A stretch of 37,044 nt of DNA from Mycolicibacterium porcinum (lineage in GTDB: Bacteria; Actinomycetota; Actinomycetes; Mycobacteriales; Mycobacteriaceae): positions 1 through 37,044 of the forward strand of contig MVIG01000037.1 of assembly GCA_002086835.1 (NCBI GenBank), given 5' to 3'. The notes below the pieces were generated by a model. The model did no database searches. It worked only from the letters and a program-made list of their open reading frames with translations, and was not told the origin of the DNA. A program made the translations under genes and the position numbers. Of the stretch, positions 7,693-16,815 are shown one piece after another; position 1 is the first letter of the stretch; every line of letters begins with the position of its first letter.

Positions 7693-7729
7693 CGAGAGCG
7701 GCACCACCGAAAAGGTGGTGCCGCTCTCG
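7693..7729 (-). terminator. Intrinsic terminator closing the mce operon
   Basis: A perfect 16-bp inverted repeat (7693-7708 with 7714-7729) around a 5-nt loop, beginning 14 nt past the mceF stop. Read on the minus strand the stem is followed directly by TCTTTTC, a short U-run, so it fits a Rho-independent terminator. It separates the yrbE-mce transcript from the P450 run and lies just upstream of the P450 regulatory motif, so the P450 run is expected to have its own promoter. Confidence 0.85.
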
Positions 7730-7742
7730 CCGTCCCCTGGCG

Positions 7743-9173
7743 TTACCGGGGCGGGGGTGTCAGCATGTCCTGCCAGGTCTGGTGTGACCCGTTGCGGGCC
7801 AAATCGGCCTGGCTGTAGAGCCGGCCGTCGGGTGCCAGATAGCTGCCGGTGGCCGGGTCGTACGGGACCGCGGCGATCGGCGCGGAGCCCGGCGACGGAG
7901 CCATCGGTTGCGGCACCGCCTGCCCGGTCAGCGTCGCGTTCGGATCGCCCTTCCAGACGTAGCCGTCGTTGAGCGGCACGTACTCCTGATCGCTCTCGCA
8001 CATCTCGACCGTCGGTGCGCGTTTACCGGGGACGGTCAAGCACGGCAGGTTGCGGGCACCTCGCACTGCGAGCATCGGATCATCCTTGGGCACCCGGCAA
8101 TACAACGCTCCGGCGGGACGCTCTGGGTGATCTTCATGCGCCGGAGCCCGCTGTTGCTGAGGCGGCAGGAATCCGGTGTTGCACGGCGGCGGCAGGTTGA
8201 GGTTCAGATTGAAGTCCAGGTACATCCCGGTGTAGTCCTGCTTGGTGTTCAGATTGGCCACACCAAGGGCCCCCATCATCGCGGTGGCCTGGGGTAACAA
8301 CACCAGCAGCTGTTCTACCGCCGGCTGATAGGCGATCGCGATCTGCTCCAGGCTGACCAGATTGGCCAGCAGCACCGGCAAAGTGGGCCGGACCTGTTCG
8401 ACCAGCTGCCTGGCTTCGTCCGCGGCCGTCGGCATCGCATTGATCATCTCGCTGAAGGCGGCGTCGTGGTTGCGGACTTGTCCGGTGATGGCGGCCAGGT
8501 TGGCGGCCCAGGCCTGGATCGAACCTGCGGTCTCGGTTTGGGAGTCGAATACCGGTTTGGACTGTTCGATCAGCGTGACGATCGGTTCCAGCTCGGTGCG
8601 GGCGTCGATCGCCAGCTTGCTGGCGCCCTTGACAATCCGGGACAGTTCGGGGCCCAATCCCGATACCGCCGTGTAGCTTTCGTCGATCACGGTTTGCAGG
8701 TTCTGCTGGGGGATGGCGGCCAGGCCGCGGTTGGTCGCATCGAGCAGGCTGCTGACGTCCGGCGGCACCGTGGTCCGGCTCATCGGGATGACATCCCCAT
8801 CGGACAGGGCCGGACCGTCGGCCCCACGTGGCAGCAGGGCGACGTAGAGTTCGCCGATCGCCGACTGGCTGTGTACCTGGGCGTCGACGTCGGCGGGAAT
8901 CTTGATCTCGGACTTCAGCGACAACACGGCCTGCGCGCCGGCGTCGGTGAGCCGCACCTCGCTGACCCGCCCAACCTCGGTGCCCCGGTAGGTGACATTG
9001 CCCCGCTCGTACAGTCCACCGGCCTGCGGCAGGTCGACGGTCACGGTGTAGCGGCCGATCCCGAACAACTGGGCGGGCAACTGCATGTAGCCACCCGCCA
9101 TGACCGCGACGGAAACCATTGCCACCACGGCGAATATCGCGAGCTGGATCTTGGCCAGCCGATTCAGATACAT
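7743..9173 (-). CDS. mceF: Mce family protein MceF
   Basis: A 476-residue Mce protein, last gene of the import operon. One N-terminal transmembrane segment (about residues 8-30) is followed by an MCE/MlaD domain at about 40-115 (GLYERGNVTYRGTEVGRVSEV), a long helical region of about 200 residues, and a Pro-rich C-terminal tail with scattered Cys. It should join the heterohexameric MceABCDEF tube that carries hydrophobic molecules across the periplasm to the YrbE permease. The start ATG is separated by only 1 nt from the mceE stop; the frame opens further upstream, but the family N-terminus begins MYLNRLAKIQ. Confidence 0.93.
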   Translation of the reverse strand: MYLNRLAKIQLAIFAVVAMVSVAVMAGGYMQLPAQLFGIGRYTVTVDLPQAGGLYERGNVTYRGTEVGRVSEVRLTDAGAQAVLSLKSEIKIPADVDAQVHSQSAIGELYVALLPRGADGPALSDGDVIPMSRTTVPPDVSSLLDATNRGLAAIPQQNLQTVIDESYTAVSGLGPELSRIVKGASKLAIDARTELEPIVTLIEQSKPVFDSQTETAGSIQAWAANLAAITGQVRNHDAAFSEMINAMPTAADEARQLVEQVRPTLPVLLANLVSLEQIAIAYQPAVEQLLVLLPQATAMMGALGVANLNTKQDYTGMYLDFNLNLNLPPPCNTGFLPPQQQRAPAHEDHPERPAGALYCRVPKDDPMLAVRGARNLPCLTVPGKRAPTVEMCESDQEYVPLNDGYVWKGDPNATLTGQAVPQPMAPSPGSAPIAAVPYDPATGSYLAPDGRLYSQADLARNGSHQTWQDMLTPPPR

Positions 9174-9174
9174 G

Positions 9175-10299
9175 TCACGGCCCCTGATCGAACTGATACG
9201 GCGCCACCAGCGGGTTGCCCCCGGTGGCCGGGCTGGGCAGTTGGCCGATGGTGCGGCCCCATTGCATCTCCAATCGGGTGAGCGCACCTTCGAACCGGGT
9301 CCCGGTGAACAGCGACGTGTCGAGACGGCTCAGGGTCAGATCGAAGATCGCGGTGAGGTTGGCATAATCGCCGCGCAGCCACTTGAGCACACCCTCCTTG
9401 GGCCACGGGAAGGTCGCGAACAGCGAAAGCGACCGAGTCATCGCAGGTCCGGCGTTGGCCAACGAGTCGAGCACCGGCCCGATGTCGCGGAACTCATGCG
9501 CCAGCGACTCCTTGGTCTGATCGATCGAGTCGGCCAGCAGCGCGTTGAGCCGACCGAAGCTGTCCAGCGCTTCGACCAACTGCTCGCGATCATCCTTGAG
9601 TACCTCGAGCGCGTTCGGAATGGTCCGTAACGCCCGGTCCAGCACTGGTTTATCGACTGCAAACCGGCCTGTCAGTCGGTTCAGCCGGTCGGTCGCGGTG
9701 AGGATGTCGTCCTTCTGTCGGTCCAGATGACCGATGAACTGATCCATCTGATCGACAAAGCTGCGCAGCTCGTTCTCCCGGCCGGCCAGCGCCGTGCTGA
9801 AGGCCCGGGTGATGTCCTGCATCTGGCCCAGGCCGCCGCCGTTGAGCAGCATCGATGCCGCGGCCAGCGTCTGTTCGGTGGTTGGGTAGGCCGCACCGCG
9901 ATCCAGGGCGATCGTCGAACCGGCCCTCAGCCGTCCACGGGGCGGTTCCCCGGCGGGCGGCGCGAGTTCGACGTGCAGCGAGCCGAGCAGGCTGGTCTGC
10001 CCGACCTTGACGGTCACATTCTCCGGCAGCTGGACATCGTCGAGCAGGTGCATCGTCACCACGGCATGCCAGCCCTGCAGCTCGATTCCGGTGATGCTGC
10101 CCACCACCGCATCAGCCACCCGCACCCGCGAATTGAGTTGCAGGTTGGTGACATCGGGTAGTTCGGCGTGAACCTCGAAGGATCCCGGACCGCGACCCTC
10201 CACCCCGGGCAGCGGTAATGAGTTCAGGCCCTGCCACGCACAACCGGTGGCCAGAAGCGGTATCGCAGCCAGCATCGTGACAATCCGCCGGCGGATCAC
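9175..10299 (-). CDS. mceE: Mce family lipoprotein MceE
   Basis: A 374-residue protein with a lipoprotein signal: basic start MIRRR, hydrophobic core, and a lipobox ending LLATGC with Cys20 as the lipidation site. The MCE domain (ELPDVTNLQLNSRVRVADAVVGSITGI) covers about residues 45-120 and a helical region follows. Position five in the operon plus the lipobox identify it as the MceE/LprK orthologue, which anchors the Mce tube in the envelope. Its GTG start overlaps the mceD stop by 4 nt. The tail is short and lacks the Pro-rich extension seen in MceC. Confidence 0.93.
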   Translation of the reverse strand: MIRRRIVTMLAAIPLLATGCAWQGLNSLPLPGVEGRGPGSFEVHAELPDVTNLQLNSRVRVADAVVGSITGIELQGWHAVVTMHLLDDVQLPENVTVKVGQTSLLGSLHVELAPPAGEPPRGRLRAGSTIALDRGAAYPTTEQTLAAASMLLNGGGLGQMQDITRAFSTALAGRENELRSFVDQMDQFIGHLDRQKDDILTATDRLNRLTGRFAVDKPVLDRALRTIPNALEVLKDDREQLVEALDSFGRLNALLADSIDQTKESLAHEFRDIGPVLDSLANAGPAMTRSLSLFATFPWPKEGVLKWLRGDYANLTAIFDLTLSRLDTSLFTGTRFEGALTRLEMQWGRTIGQLPSPATGGNPLVAPYQFDQGP

Positions 10300-11570
10300 G
10301 ATCCGCCTCCCGGCTGCGCAACCATCATGCCTTCCAATCCCTTCTCGGGGTCCGTGGCCTCCGCTGCCGGCGGTGGCTGAATTACTGCCGACTCCGGGCC
10401 GGCATGGTCCGGGCGCATCCAGTTCTCGCTGTAGGTCAGCTCATTGGGCCGAGCCGAGGCGTTGACGAACGGGTTCAGACCGATCGGGAGGAAGTTGTAC
10501 TGGCGGTTCTTGACGATCGGGGCGAGGTACTGCACGCACAATTTCGCCGACTGCTCAGCCCCCAGCCGGGACGCGGCCTGCACCGCACCGCACAGGAATT
10601 GGATCGGGTTGGCAAAGTTGTTCAGGGCCAGCGCACCGGTCAGTGACGCGTGGGCCGGCTCGTAGATGTTGACCAGGTTCTGCAGTGTGGTCGGGGCCAG
10701 GTGCAAGGCCTGTTTGATGTCCCCGCTGCTGTCGGCCAGCGCCTGGGCGATCGAATTGAGTTTGTCGGCGCCGAAGCCGACCGCCTCGCGATGTTCGGCT
10801 GCGAACGACGCGATGTCACGCGCGGCAGTGTTCAAACCCTCGACAGCGGAACCGATCTGGGCCGGGTCGTCGGCGAGCAGGGAAGTCGCCGACGCCAGGT
10901 TCCGGTTGAGGTCCTTCATCAGTCCGGTGCTCGTCTGCAGGGCCGAGACCAAGGTCGCCAGACCCTTGACGGTGCCGAACACATCGGTGCTGTGATCGCC
11001 CAGCGCAGACATGGCCCGGGACAGTTCCAGGATCGCCGCGCGAATGTCGGCACCGCGCCCGCGCAGATTCTCCGCGGCGGTGTCGACGAACGCACCGAGC
11101 GGGCTGGTGCCGTCCGAGCCCGGTTGCAAACTGGCACTGAGCTTCTCCAGCTGGGTGCGGAAGTCATCCCACTCGACCGGCACGGCAGTGCGGCTCTGCG
11201 GGATGACGGCACCGTCGGCCAGCTCGGGGCCGCCGGTGTAGGCAGGCGTCAACTGGATGGCCCTGGAGGTGATCAGCTGTGGCGACAGGATCGCCGCGCC
11301 GGCGTCGGCCGGCACCTGATGGCGCCGGTCGATCCAGAAGGTGATCTTGGCCCGTTCCGGCTGCGGCTCAATCGCGGTGATCTCGCCGATCCGGACGCCC
11401 AACAACACGACGTCATCGCCGGGGAAAATCCCGTTGCTGTTGTCGAAGTACGCGGTGATCGTGGTGCGGTTGGCGGTCGCCAGTCCGCGGACCAGCACGG
11501 CGGTTCCGGCCACCAGGCTCACCACCAATGCCGCGGTCACCCCGATCCGCACGGCCCGTTGCTTGTTCAC
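10296..11570 (-). CDS. mceD: Mce family protein MceD
   Basis: A 424-residue Mce subunit with an N-terminal transmembrane segment at about residues 10-30, an MCE domain at about 35-115 (GIFPGDDVVLLGVRIGEITAI), the linker PQSRTAVPVEWDDF that introduces the helical barrel region, and a tail with ENWMRPDHAG before a Pro/Ala-rich end. It belongs to the same periplasmic heterohexamer. It is coupled on both sides: its start overlaps the mceC stop by 4 nt and its end overlaps mceE by 4 nt. Confidence 0.93.
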   Translation of the reverse strand: MNKQRAVRIGVTAALVVSLVAGTAVLVRGLATANRTTITAYFDNSNGIFPGDDVVLLGVRIGEITAIEPQPERAKITFWIDRRHQVPADAGAAILSPQLITSRAIQLTPAYTGGPELADGAVIPQSRTAVPVEWDDFRTQLEKLSASLQPGSDGTSPLGAFVDTAAENLRGRGADIRAAILELSRAMSALGDHSTDVFGTVKGLATLVSALQTSTGLMKDLNRNLASATSLLADDPAQIGSAVEGLNTAARDIASFAAEHREAVGFGADKLNSIAQALADSSGDIKQALHLAPTTLQNLVNIYEPAHASLTGALALNNFANPIQFLCGAVQAASRLGAEQSAKLCVQYLAPIVKNRQYNFLPIGLNPFVNASARPNELTYSENWMRPDHAGPESAVIQPPPAAEATDPEKGLEGMMVAQPGGGS

Positions 11571-12832
11571 GGCTCGTCTCCTTCGATTGTCGGGGCCGGC
11601 CCAGAGCCCGATGCGGGTCCCGGTGCCGGTGGACCGGGCGGCGGTCCACCGGGTTCGGGCGCCGGCGGCGGCTCCCGGTATGGATACCGTGGGTCGCCGG
11701 GATTTCCGGTGATGGCGTCGGGCAGCGTCAGTCTCGGCTCGCCGCCCTGACCGGTACGCGGATAGGGCACCGGCTGCGGCGGGGTGCCGGGCTGGCCGGT
11801 CTGCGGATCGTTGAGCTCGGTGGGCGGCAGCACGTTCGGGTCGAGACCTAGGTCGGAGAAGGCGGCGTCGATGAATGGCTGGACGAATTGGCCGGGCAGT
11901 AGATTGACCAGATAGGCCTTGAAGAACGGCCCGGACGCCACCGATTCACCGAGCGACATCATGTAGCGGTGCAGCATGGTGATCACCTGCTGGACGTTGT
12001 GCTTGCGCGCCTCGACGATCGCCAGCACGCCGTTGAGCTTCTCCAGCGCCGGGCCCAGGGTGGCGCGGTTGTCGGCGATGAAACCCGAGACCTGCGCGGT
12101 GGCCGCCGTGACGGTGTTGGTGATCTGATCCAATGCCGCACTCTGAGTGAGCAATTGCGCCAACAGGGCATTGCTCTGGGCGATCAGCCCCACCACCTGA
12201 TCGGTGCGCTGCGCCAGCACCCCGGTGGCTCTGTGCGCGTTGGTCAGCAGAGCGCGCAACTGCTGGTCCCGTTCTCCGAGGGTGTGGGAGAACCGGGCCA
12301 CCCCGTCGACCGCGACCCGCAGTTCCGGCGGGGTCTCCCGGAAGGTCTGACTCAGGGTCCGCAGCGACTCATCGAGTCGGTCGGTGTCCAGGCCGGCCAC
12401 GGTGTCGGCCAGATCACCCAGGGCGTCGGGTAACTGGTAGGCGGGTGTGGTGCGGTCGATCTCGATGGGGCCGCGCAGGGTGCCGTCCCCGCGCGGCGTC
12501 ACTTCGAGTACCTTGGCGCCGAGCAGGCTGCGGGTCTTGACGGCGGCCTCGGTGCGCTCCCCCAGCCGGATATTCTTGTCGACGTCGAAGGCGATCAGGG
12601 CCCGGGGGCCGTCCAGTTCGACACTCGTCACCTCCCCTACCCGGTATCCCGCCACCTGGACCGCGGCGCCGGGCATCAGGCCGCTGGCATCGGCAAAGTA
12701 GGCCGAATACCGCTGCCCCGACGCGAAGAACGGCAGCTTCTTGTACTGCAACGCTCCCGCCACGATCATCGCGACCAGCGTGATGCCGATCAGACCGATC
12801 ACCATTGGATTGCGTTCGGAGAAGGATTTCAT
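11567..12832 (-). CDS. mceC: Mce family protein MceC with Pro/Gly-rich C-terminal tail
   Basis: A 421-residue Mce subunit. A transmembrane segment lies at about residues 8-27, an MCE domain at about 40-115 (GLMPGAAVQVAGYRVGEVTSV), and a helical region to about 310. From about residue 330 on the chain is low-complexity Pro/Gly/Thr/Glu (for example EPPPAPEPGGPPPGPPAPGP), probably disordered and possibly spanning or contacting the cell wall. The ATG at 12832 overlaps the mceB stop (ATGA); the open frame upstream of it is only a shadow inside mceB. MceC proteins of other mycobacterial loci have similar tails. Confidence 0.92.
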   Translation of the reverse strand: MKSFSERNPMVIGLIGITLVAMIVAGALQYKKLPFFASGQRYSAYFADASGLMPGAAVQVAGYRVGEVTSVELDGPRALIAFDVDKNIRLGERTEAAVKTRSLLGAKVLEVTPRGDGTLRGPIEIDRTTPAYQLPDALGDLADTVAGLDTDRLDESLRTLSQTFRETPPELRVAVDGVARFSHTLGERDQQLRALLTNAHRATGVLAQRTDQVVGLIAQSNALLAQLLTQSAALDQITNTVTAATAQVSGFIADNRATLGPALEKLNGVLAIVEARKHNVQQVITMLHRYMMSLGESVASGPFFKAYLVNLLPGQFVQPFIDAAFSDLGLDPNVLPPTELNDPQTGQPGTPPQPVPYPRTGQGGEPRLTLPDAITGNPGDPRYPYREPPPAPEPGGPPPGPPAPGPASGSGPAPTIEGDEP

Positions 12833-13857
12833 TTCGCCGCACACCGCCCGGTGCTCTGACCGGCCACCTTCACGTACACGGGTTGCCCGCCTTTGCCATT
12901 GAGTTTGAAGATGGCATCGCACAGATAGAAGGAGAAGTAGTCGCCGTAGAGCGCCATCCGATTCAGTGCCCGGTAGGTGTCGGGCAGCGTGTCGAGCAGA
13001 TCCTCCACATAGTCCTTGTCCGCCAGCACCGCCGAGGTGACCCGATCAGACTGGTTCACAACATTTTTGATGTCTTCGCGGGTCTGCCCCAACAGCTCGG
13101 TCACACCGGCCGCCAGCTGATTGGACGAGGCGATGCTGTCGGCGATGTCGGTCTTGCGGGCGGCCAGCCCGTCGACGAGTTCGGACAGCGAATCGACGGT
13201 CTTGTCGAACTGATCGGTCTCATCTCCGAGCGCGCCCAGCACGGAGTTGAGGTTGACGATCACCTCTCCGATGAGCTGGTCGCGGTCGGCGAGGGTGTTG
13301 GTCAGCGAGGCGGTCTGCTGCAAAAAGGACCCGATGGTGGCACCCTGGCCCTGGAACGCCTCGATCAGCTGTTGGGTAAGGGTGTTCATGGTTTCGGGTT
13401 CCAGCGCGCGGAACAGTGGCCGGAAACCGCCGATCAGCGCATCGAGATCGAGTGCCGGTTCGGTGCGGTCCACCGGGATCGTCGCGCCGGCCGCGAGCCG
13501 CTGCAGACCACCCGGACCTTCCTGCAGTTCCAGGTACCGTCCGCCGATCAGGTTGTCGTAGCGGACCATCGCACGGGTGCCCTCGGTGAGGGCGACGGCC
13601 GAATCGACCGCGAATTCCACCACGGCCCGGTTGTCGTCGTTGACGAAGATCGTGCCCACCTTGCCCACCTCGACGCCGGCGATCCGGACGAAGTTGCCCT
13701 CCTCCAGCCCGCTGATGTTGACGAACTCGGCCCGGTAGGACCGGTCGTCATTGAAGCGCAGCTCCGCGAACACCATGAGCAGCACGAAGGTGCCCACCCC
13801 GCAGGCGGTCAGAAACGCTCCGAGCCGCCAACCGACTCCGGCCAGGCTGTTCTTCAC
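12829..13857 (-). CDS. mceB: Mce family protein MceB
   Basis: A 342-residue Mce subunit, shorter than its neighbours as is usual for MceB. A transmembrane segment at about residues 12-32 precedes the MCE domain (GLEEGNFVRIAGVEVGKVGTI, about 40-115); a helical region follows, and the C-terminus has two Cys (in FYLCDAIF and GRCAAK) that are common in MceB and may pair. The GTG start at 13857 has AGGAGGG 5 nt upstream. It is 19 nt after mceA and overlaps mceC by 4 nt. Confidence 0.93.
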   Translation of the reverse strand: MKNSLAGVGWRLGAFLTACGVGTFVLLMVFAELRFNDDRSYRAEFVNISGLEEGNFVRIAGVEVGKVGTIFVNDDNRAVVEFAVDSAVALTEGTRAMVRYDNLIGGRYLELQEGPGGLQRLAAGATIPVDRTEPALDLDALIGGFRPLFRALEPETMNTLTQQLIEAFQGQGATIGSFLQQTASLTNTLADRDQLIGEVIVNLNSVLGALGDETDQFDKTVDSLSELVDGLAARKTDIADSIASSNQLAAGVTELLGQTREDIKNVVNQSDRVTSAVLADKDYVEDLLDTLPDTYRALNRMALYGDYFSFYLCDAIFKLNGKGGQPVYVKVAGQSTGRCAAK

Positions 13858-13876
13858 CGTTGCCCTCCTGTCGTGG

Positions 13877-15190
13877 TCATGGATTCGCCGGCTCGCCGAG
13901 GGCTGAATCTGGCGGCGGTGGAAGGGGTTGGTAGGCCGGGGCGCCCGGATACGGCACCGGGCCGATCGCCGGCGGGCCGGCTCCGTGCACGCTCGGCGGT
14001 TCGGGCGCGGCCCGGGTGACCGGGAAGTAGTTGGCCCACCACGGGTGTCCGATGCCCGGGTTGGGTCGCCAGTCGATGCCGGTGCCCCATCCGGTGTTGG
14101 TGATCAGCTGACGCACCGGGAACTGCTTGCTGACATCGGGCAGTGACCCGCAGCCAGGCTTTCCGCCCGGCCCTCCCTTGGCCGCCACGATCGGCAGATT
14201 GTCCGGGTAGCGGTAGGGGTCTTCACCCAGGTTTATGGCGCTGTCCAAGACGATGCTCCGACCGTTGCCGCCGACCTGCTGCTGGCCGCCGTTGTCCAGG
14301 AACCATTTGGCGCCCAGCAACATGCAGGTATAGCTCGGGTCATACGTCTTGACGAGTGCGGTGGTCGGGTCCAGGTGGTTGATCGCACCGATCAGGTTGC
14401 CCTGATTCGGCCCGATCAGGCTGCTGCCGGCGCCGGCGAAGCCGATCACGTTGAGCAGCAGGCTGTCCAGCGTTTGGGCGTTGCCGGAAACCGTTTCACC
14501 GATCGTGGCGCCGGCATCCAACACGGCGACGATGTCGTCGGCGGCCGCCGCATAGCTCGCGCTGAACTCGCCGAGTGCACGCCAGTCGGCCTGGGCCAGG
14601 TCCATCCGCGGATTGACCTCGGCCAGAACTGAATTGCTCGCCGAGAGCGCGTCACCCATCCGCTCGCCCTGGCCGCGCACTCCCTCTGCCAGCGCGGTGA
14701 GAGTGGCGTTCAACTTCGGCGGATCGACCCGGTGCAACACGTCGACCAGGTTCTGGAACACCGTGTTGACCTCGGTGGTAACATTGCCCGAAATCAGCGT
14801 CGTACCAGGCGAAATCCGTTGCGCGGACGGTTGGTCCGGGTAGACCAGCTCGAGGTACTTGGCTCCGAATGCCGTGGTGGCCCGGATCTCGGCCCCCACG
14901 TTGGCCGGGATGTGGTTCACCTGGTCGGGAAACAGCTCCAGCTGCAGCCGGACCGGATCGGTGCCGGTTACCCCGGCCACCCGGCCGACCTGCACACCAC
15001 GCATCTTGACCTTGGCACCGGACTCCATCACCAGGCCCGACCGCTCGGCAGTGACGGTCACCGGGACATAGGAGGTGAACTTGCCGGTGAACAGCACCAC
15101 CGTCATCACGACGATGGCGACCACCGTGGCCAGCAGCAGCAGCGTCCACACTCCCGGCGGGATGCTGCGTCGAGTTTTCTTGGTAGGCAT
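13877..15190 (-). CDS. mceA: Mce family protein MceA
   Basis: A 437-residue first Mce subunit. A basic N-terminus (MPTKKTRRS), a transmembrane segment at about 13-36, an MCE domain at about 40-118 (SGLVMESGAKVKMRGVQVGRV), a helical barrel region, and a long C-terminal region with the MceA-type block DPSYTCMLLGAKWFLDNGG and later a Pro-rich end. MceA subunits are surface-accessible in M. tuberculosis and the C-terminal region helps set substrate preference. It begins 3 nt after yrbEB. I do not assign a locus number (Mce1, 3, 4 and so on) because that needs a phylogeny. Confidence 0.93.
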   Translation of the reverse strand: MPTKKTRRSIPPGVWTLLLLATVVAIVVMTVVLFTGKFTSYVPVTVTAERSGLVMESGAKVKMRGVQVGRVAGVTGTDPVRLQLELFPDQVNHIPANVGAEIRATTAFGAKYLELVYPDQPSAQRISPGTTLISGNVTTEVNTVFQNLVDVLHRVDPPKLNATLTALAEGVRGQGERMGDALSASNSVLAEVNPRMDLAQADWRALGEFSASYAAAADDIVAVLDAGATIGETVSGNAQTLDSLLLNVIGFAGAGSSLIGPNQGNLIGAINHLDPTTALVKTYDPSYTCMLLGAKWFLDNGGQQQVGGNGRSIVLDSAINLGEDPYRYPDNLPIVAAKGGPGGKPGCGSLPDVSKQFPVRQLITNTGWGTGIDWRPNPGIGHPWWANYFPVTRAAPEPPSVHGAGPPAIGPVPYPGAPAYQPLPPPPDSALGEPANP

Positions 15191-15193
15191 CGA

Positions 15194-16048
15194 TCATCCC
15201 GCGAGGTTGAAGTTGCCCGACTGCCCGTATACGGCCAGCGAAATCGTGGTCACCACGGACGCGGACACCACCAGCGAAGTCCGCACTGCCCGCCCGACCG
15301 CCTGGCCCACCCCGGCCGGCCCGCCCGAGGCGGTGAACCCGTAATAGCAGTGGACCAGCATGATGACGGTGGCCATGGTGATGGATTGAGCGAAGGACCA
15401 GATCAGGTCGGTCGGGTTGAGGAATGTGTTGAAGTAGTGGTCATAGACGCCGGTCGACTGGCCGTAGATCGCGGTGGTCCCGACCCGGGCCGCGGTGAAC
15501 GCCATCGTCACACCGACGCAGTACAGCGGAATCACCACGATCACCCCGGCGATCACCCGGGTGGAGGCCAGGTAGGCGATGCTGCGGATGCCGATGACCT
15601 CCAGTGCATCGATCTCCTCATTGATCCGCATCGCCCCGAGCTGAGCGGTGGCGCCCGCCCCGATCGTGGCTGCCAACGCGATCGCGGTGGTGCCCGGCGC
15701 GATGATGCGCACGTTGAGGAACGCCGAGGCAAAACCGGTCAGCGCTTCGACGCCGATGTTGGCGAACTGGTTGTACCCCTGCACTGCGATGACCGCACCG
15801 GTCGACAGGGTGAGGAAGCCGACGATGGCCACAGTCCCGCCGATGATGGCCAGCGCACCGACGCCCAGTCCCATCTGTGCGATCAGCCGCAGCAGTTCGG
15901 TCCGGTAGTTGGTCACCGCGTCGCCGGTGGACGCGAGCACCTTGAAGTAGAACTCGGCCTGCATCCCGACCCGGTCCCAGCCCTGCTTCCAGCCCCTGAG
16001 GGCGTGGCCGAGGCGGGTGCGGGTGGCCGGCACCGATGCGGCGGTCAC
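15194..16048 (-). CDS. yrbEB: YrbEB permease of the Mce transporter (MlaE-like)
   Basis: A 284-residue integral membrane protein with five to six hydrophobic segments and the MlaE/YrbE permease signature: a helix AGATAQLGAMRINEEIDALEVIGI containing the conserved E-x-D-A-L coupling motif that contacts the ATPase, and a C-terminal GGPAGVGQAVGRAVRTS segment. It forms a heterodimer with YrbEA in the inner membrane and is driven by an MceG-type ATPase, which is not encoded in this window. Its start overlaps the yrbEA stop by 4 nt. Confidence 0.94.
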   Translation of the reverse strand: MTAASVPATRTRLGHALRGWKQGWDRVGMQAEFYFKVLASTGDAVTNYRTELLRLIAQMGLGVGALAIIGGTVAIVGFLTLSTGAVIAVQGYNQFANIGVEALTGFASAFLNVRIIAPGTTAIALAATIGAGATAQLGAMRINEEIDALEVIGIRSIAYLASTRVIAGVIVVIPLYCVGVTMAFTAARVGTTAIYGQSTGVYDHYFNTFLNPTDLIWSFAQSITMATVIMLVHCYYGFTASGGPAGVGQAVGRAVRTSLVVSASVVTTISLAVYGQSGNFNLAG

Positions 16049-16815
16049 AGCGTCACCTGCACGCCGACCGCGGTCACGACGATGTTGATGGCGAACAGCG
16101 TCATGAAGGTGAACACCACGGTCTCGTTCACGGCGTTGCCGACGCCGGCCGGTCCACCGCCGACCGAAATGCCCTTGTAGCAGGCGATCAGGCCGGCGAC
16201 CGTGCCGAAAATAGCACCCTTGATCAGGGCGATCACCACCTCGGCGACACCGGTCAGCAGAGTGAACCCGGCGACGAAGTTGCCCGGCGACACGTGCTGG
16301 ACATACACACAGAAGAAGTACGCCCCGGTCAGCCCGACCAGGATCACCGTCGAGGCCAGGGCCGTCGCGACGGTCGCGGCGGCGAGCACCCGGGGCACCA
16401 CCAGGGCCTGCACCGGGTTGATGCCCATCACCCGTAGGGCATCGAGCTCCTCACGGATGGTGCGCGCCCCCAGATCTGCACACATCGCGGTGGCGCCGGC
16501 CCCGGAGATCACCAGAACCGTTGCCAGCGGGCCAATCTGGGTCACGGTGCCCAGCGCCGCCCCGGTCCCCGACAGGTCGGCCGCGCCGAATTCGATCAAC
16601 AGAATGTTCAGGGTGAAGACCAGCAGAACCGAGTACGGGATGGTCAGCATCAGGGCCGGCAGCAGCGATACCTTCGCCACGAACCAGGTTTGGGTCAGGT
16701 ACTCACGCCAGGCGAACTGGGTCCGGAACAGAGTGACGAAGGTGTCCAGTGAGAGCGCGAAGAACTCTCCGGTCGCGTTGAGCGGCCGCGACACCGCCTT
16801 CACCGCGGTCACCAT
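16045..16815 (-). CDS. yrbEA: YrbEA permease of the Mce transporter (MlaE-like), first gene of the operon
   Basis: A 256-residue integral membrane protein. The MlaE motif is present as AMCADLGARTIREELDALRVMGI with the E-L-D-A-L coupling helix near residue 123, and a C-terminal GGGPAGVGNAVNETVVFT segment mirrors that of YrbEB. It pairs with YrbEB as the membrane gate receiving substrate from the Mce tube. It heads the eight-gene operon; the ATG at 16815 is the first good start, with further in-frame GTGs just after it. The regulatory motif lies about 90-145 nt upstream. Confidence 0.94.
   Translation of the reverse strand: MVTAVKAVSRPLNATGEFFALSLDTFVTLFRTQFAWREYLTQTWFVAKVSLLPALMLTIPYSVLLVFTLNILLIEFGAADLSGTGAALGTVTQIGPLATVLVISGAGATAMCADLGARTIREELDALRVMGINPVQALVVPRVLAAATVATALASTVILVGLTGAYFFCVYVQHVSPGNFVAGFTLLTGVAEVVIALIKGAIFGTVAGLIACYKGISVGGGPAGVGNAVNETVVFTFMTLFAINIVVTAVGVQVTL

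Noticed and set aside
12805-16180. Long plus-strand frames (404 and 482 codons) opposite mceB-mceA and yrbEB
   Set aside because: These are shadows of the mce operon; the translations are low in hydrophobic residues and show no motif.
7743-16815. Naming the operon as a particular Mce locus (Mce1, Mce3, Mce4, Mce5 and so on)
   Set aside because: The subunits are clear, but locus type needs a tree of MceA-F and YrbE sequences. The neighbouring genes do not match the cholesterol or fatty-acid loci that I know.
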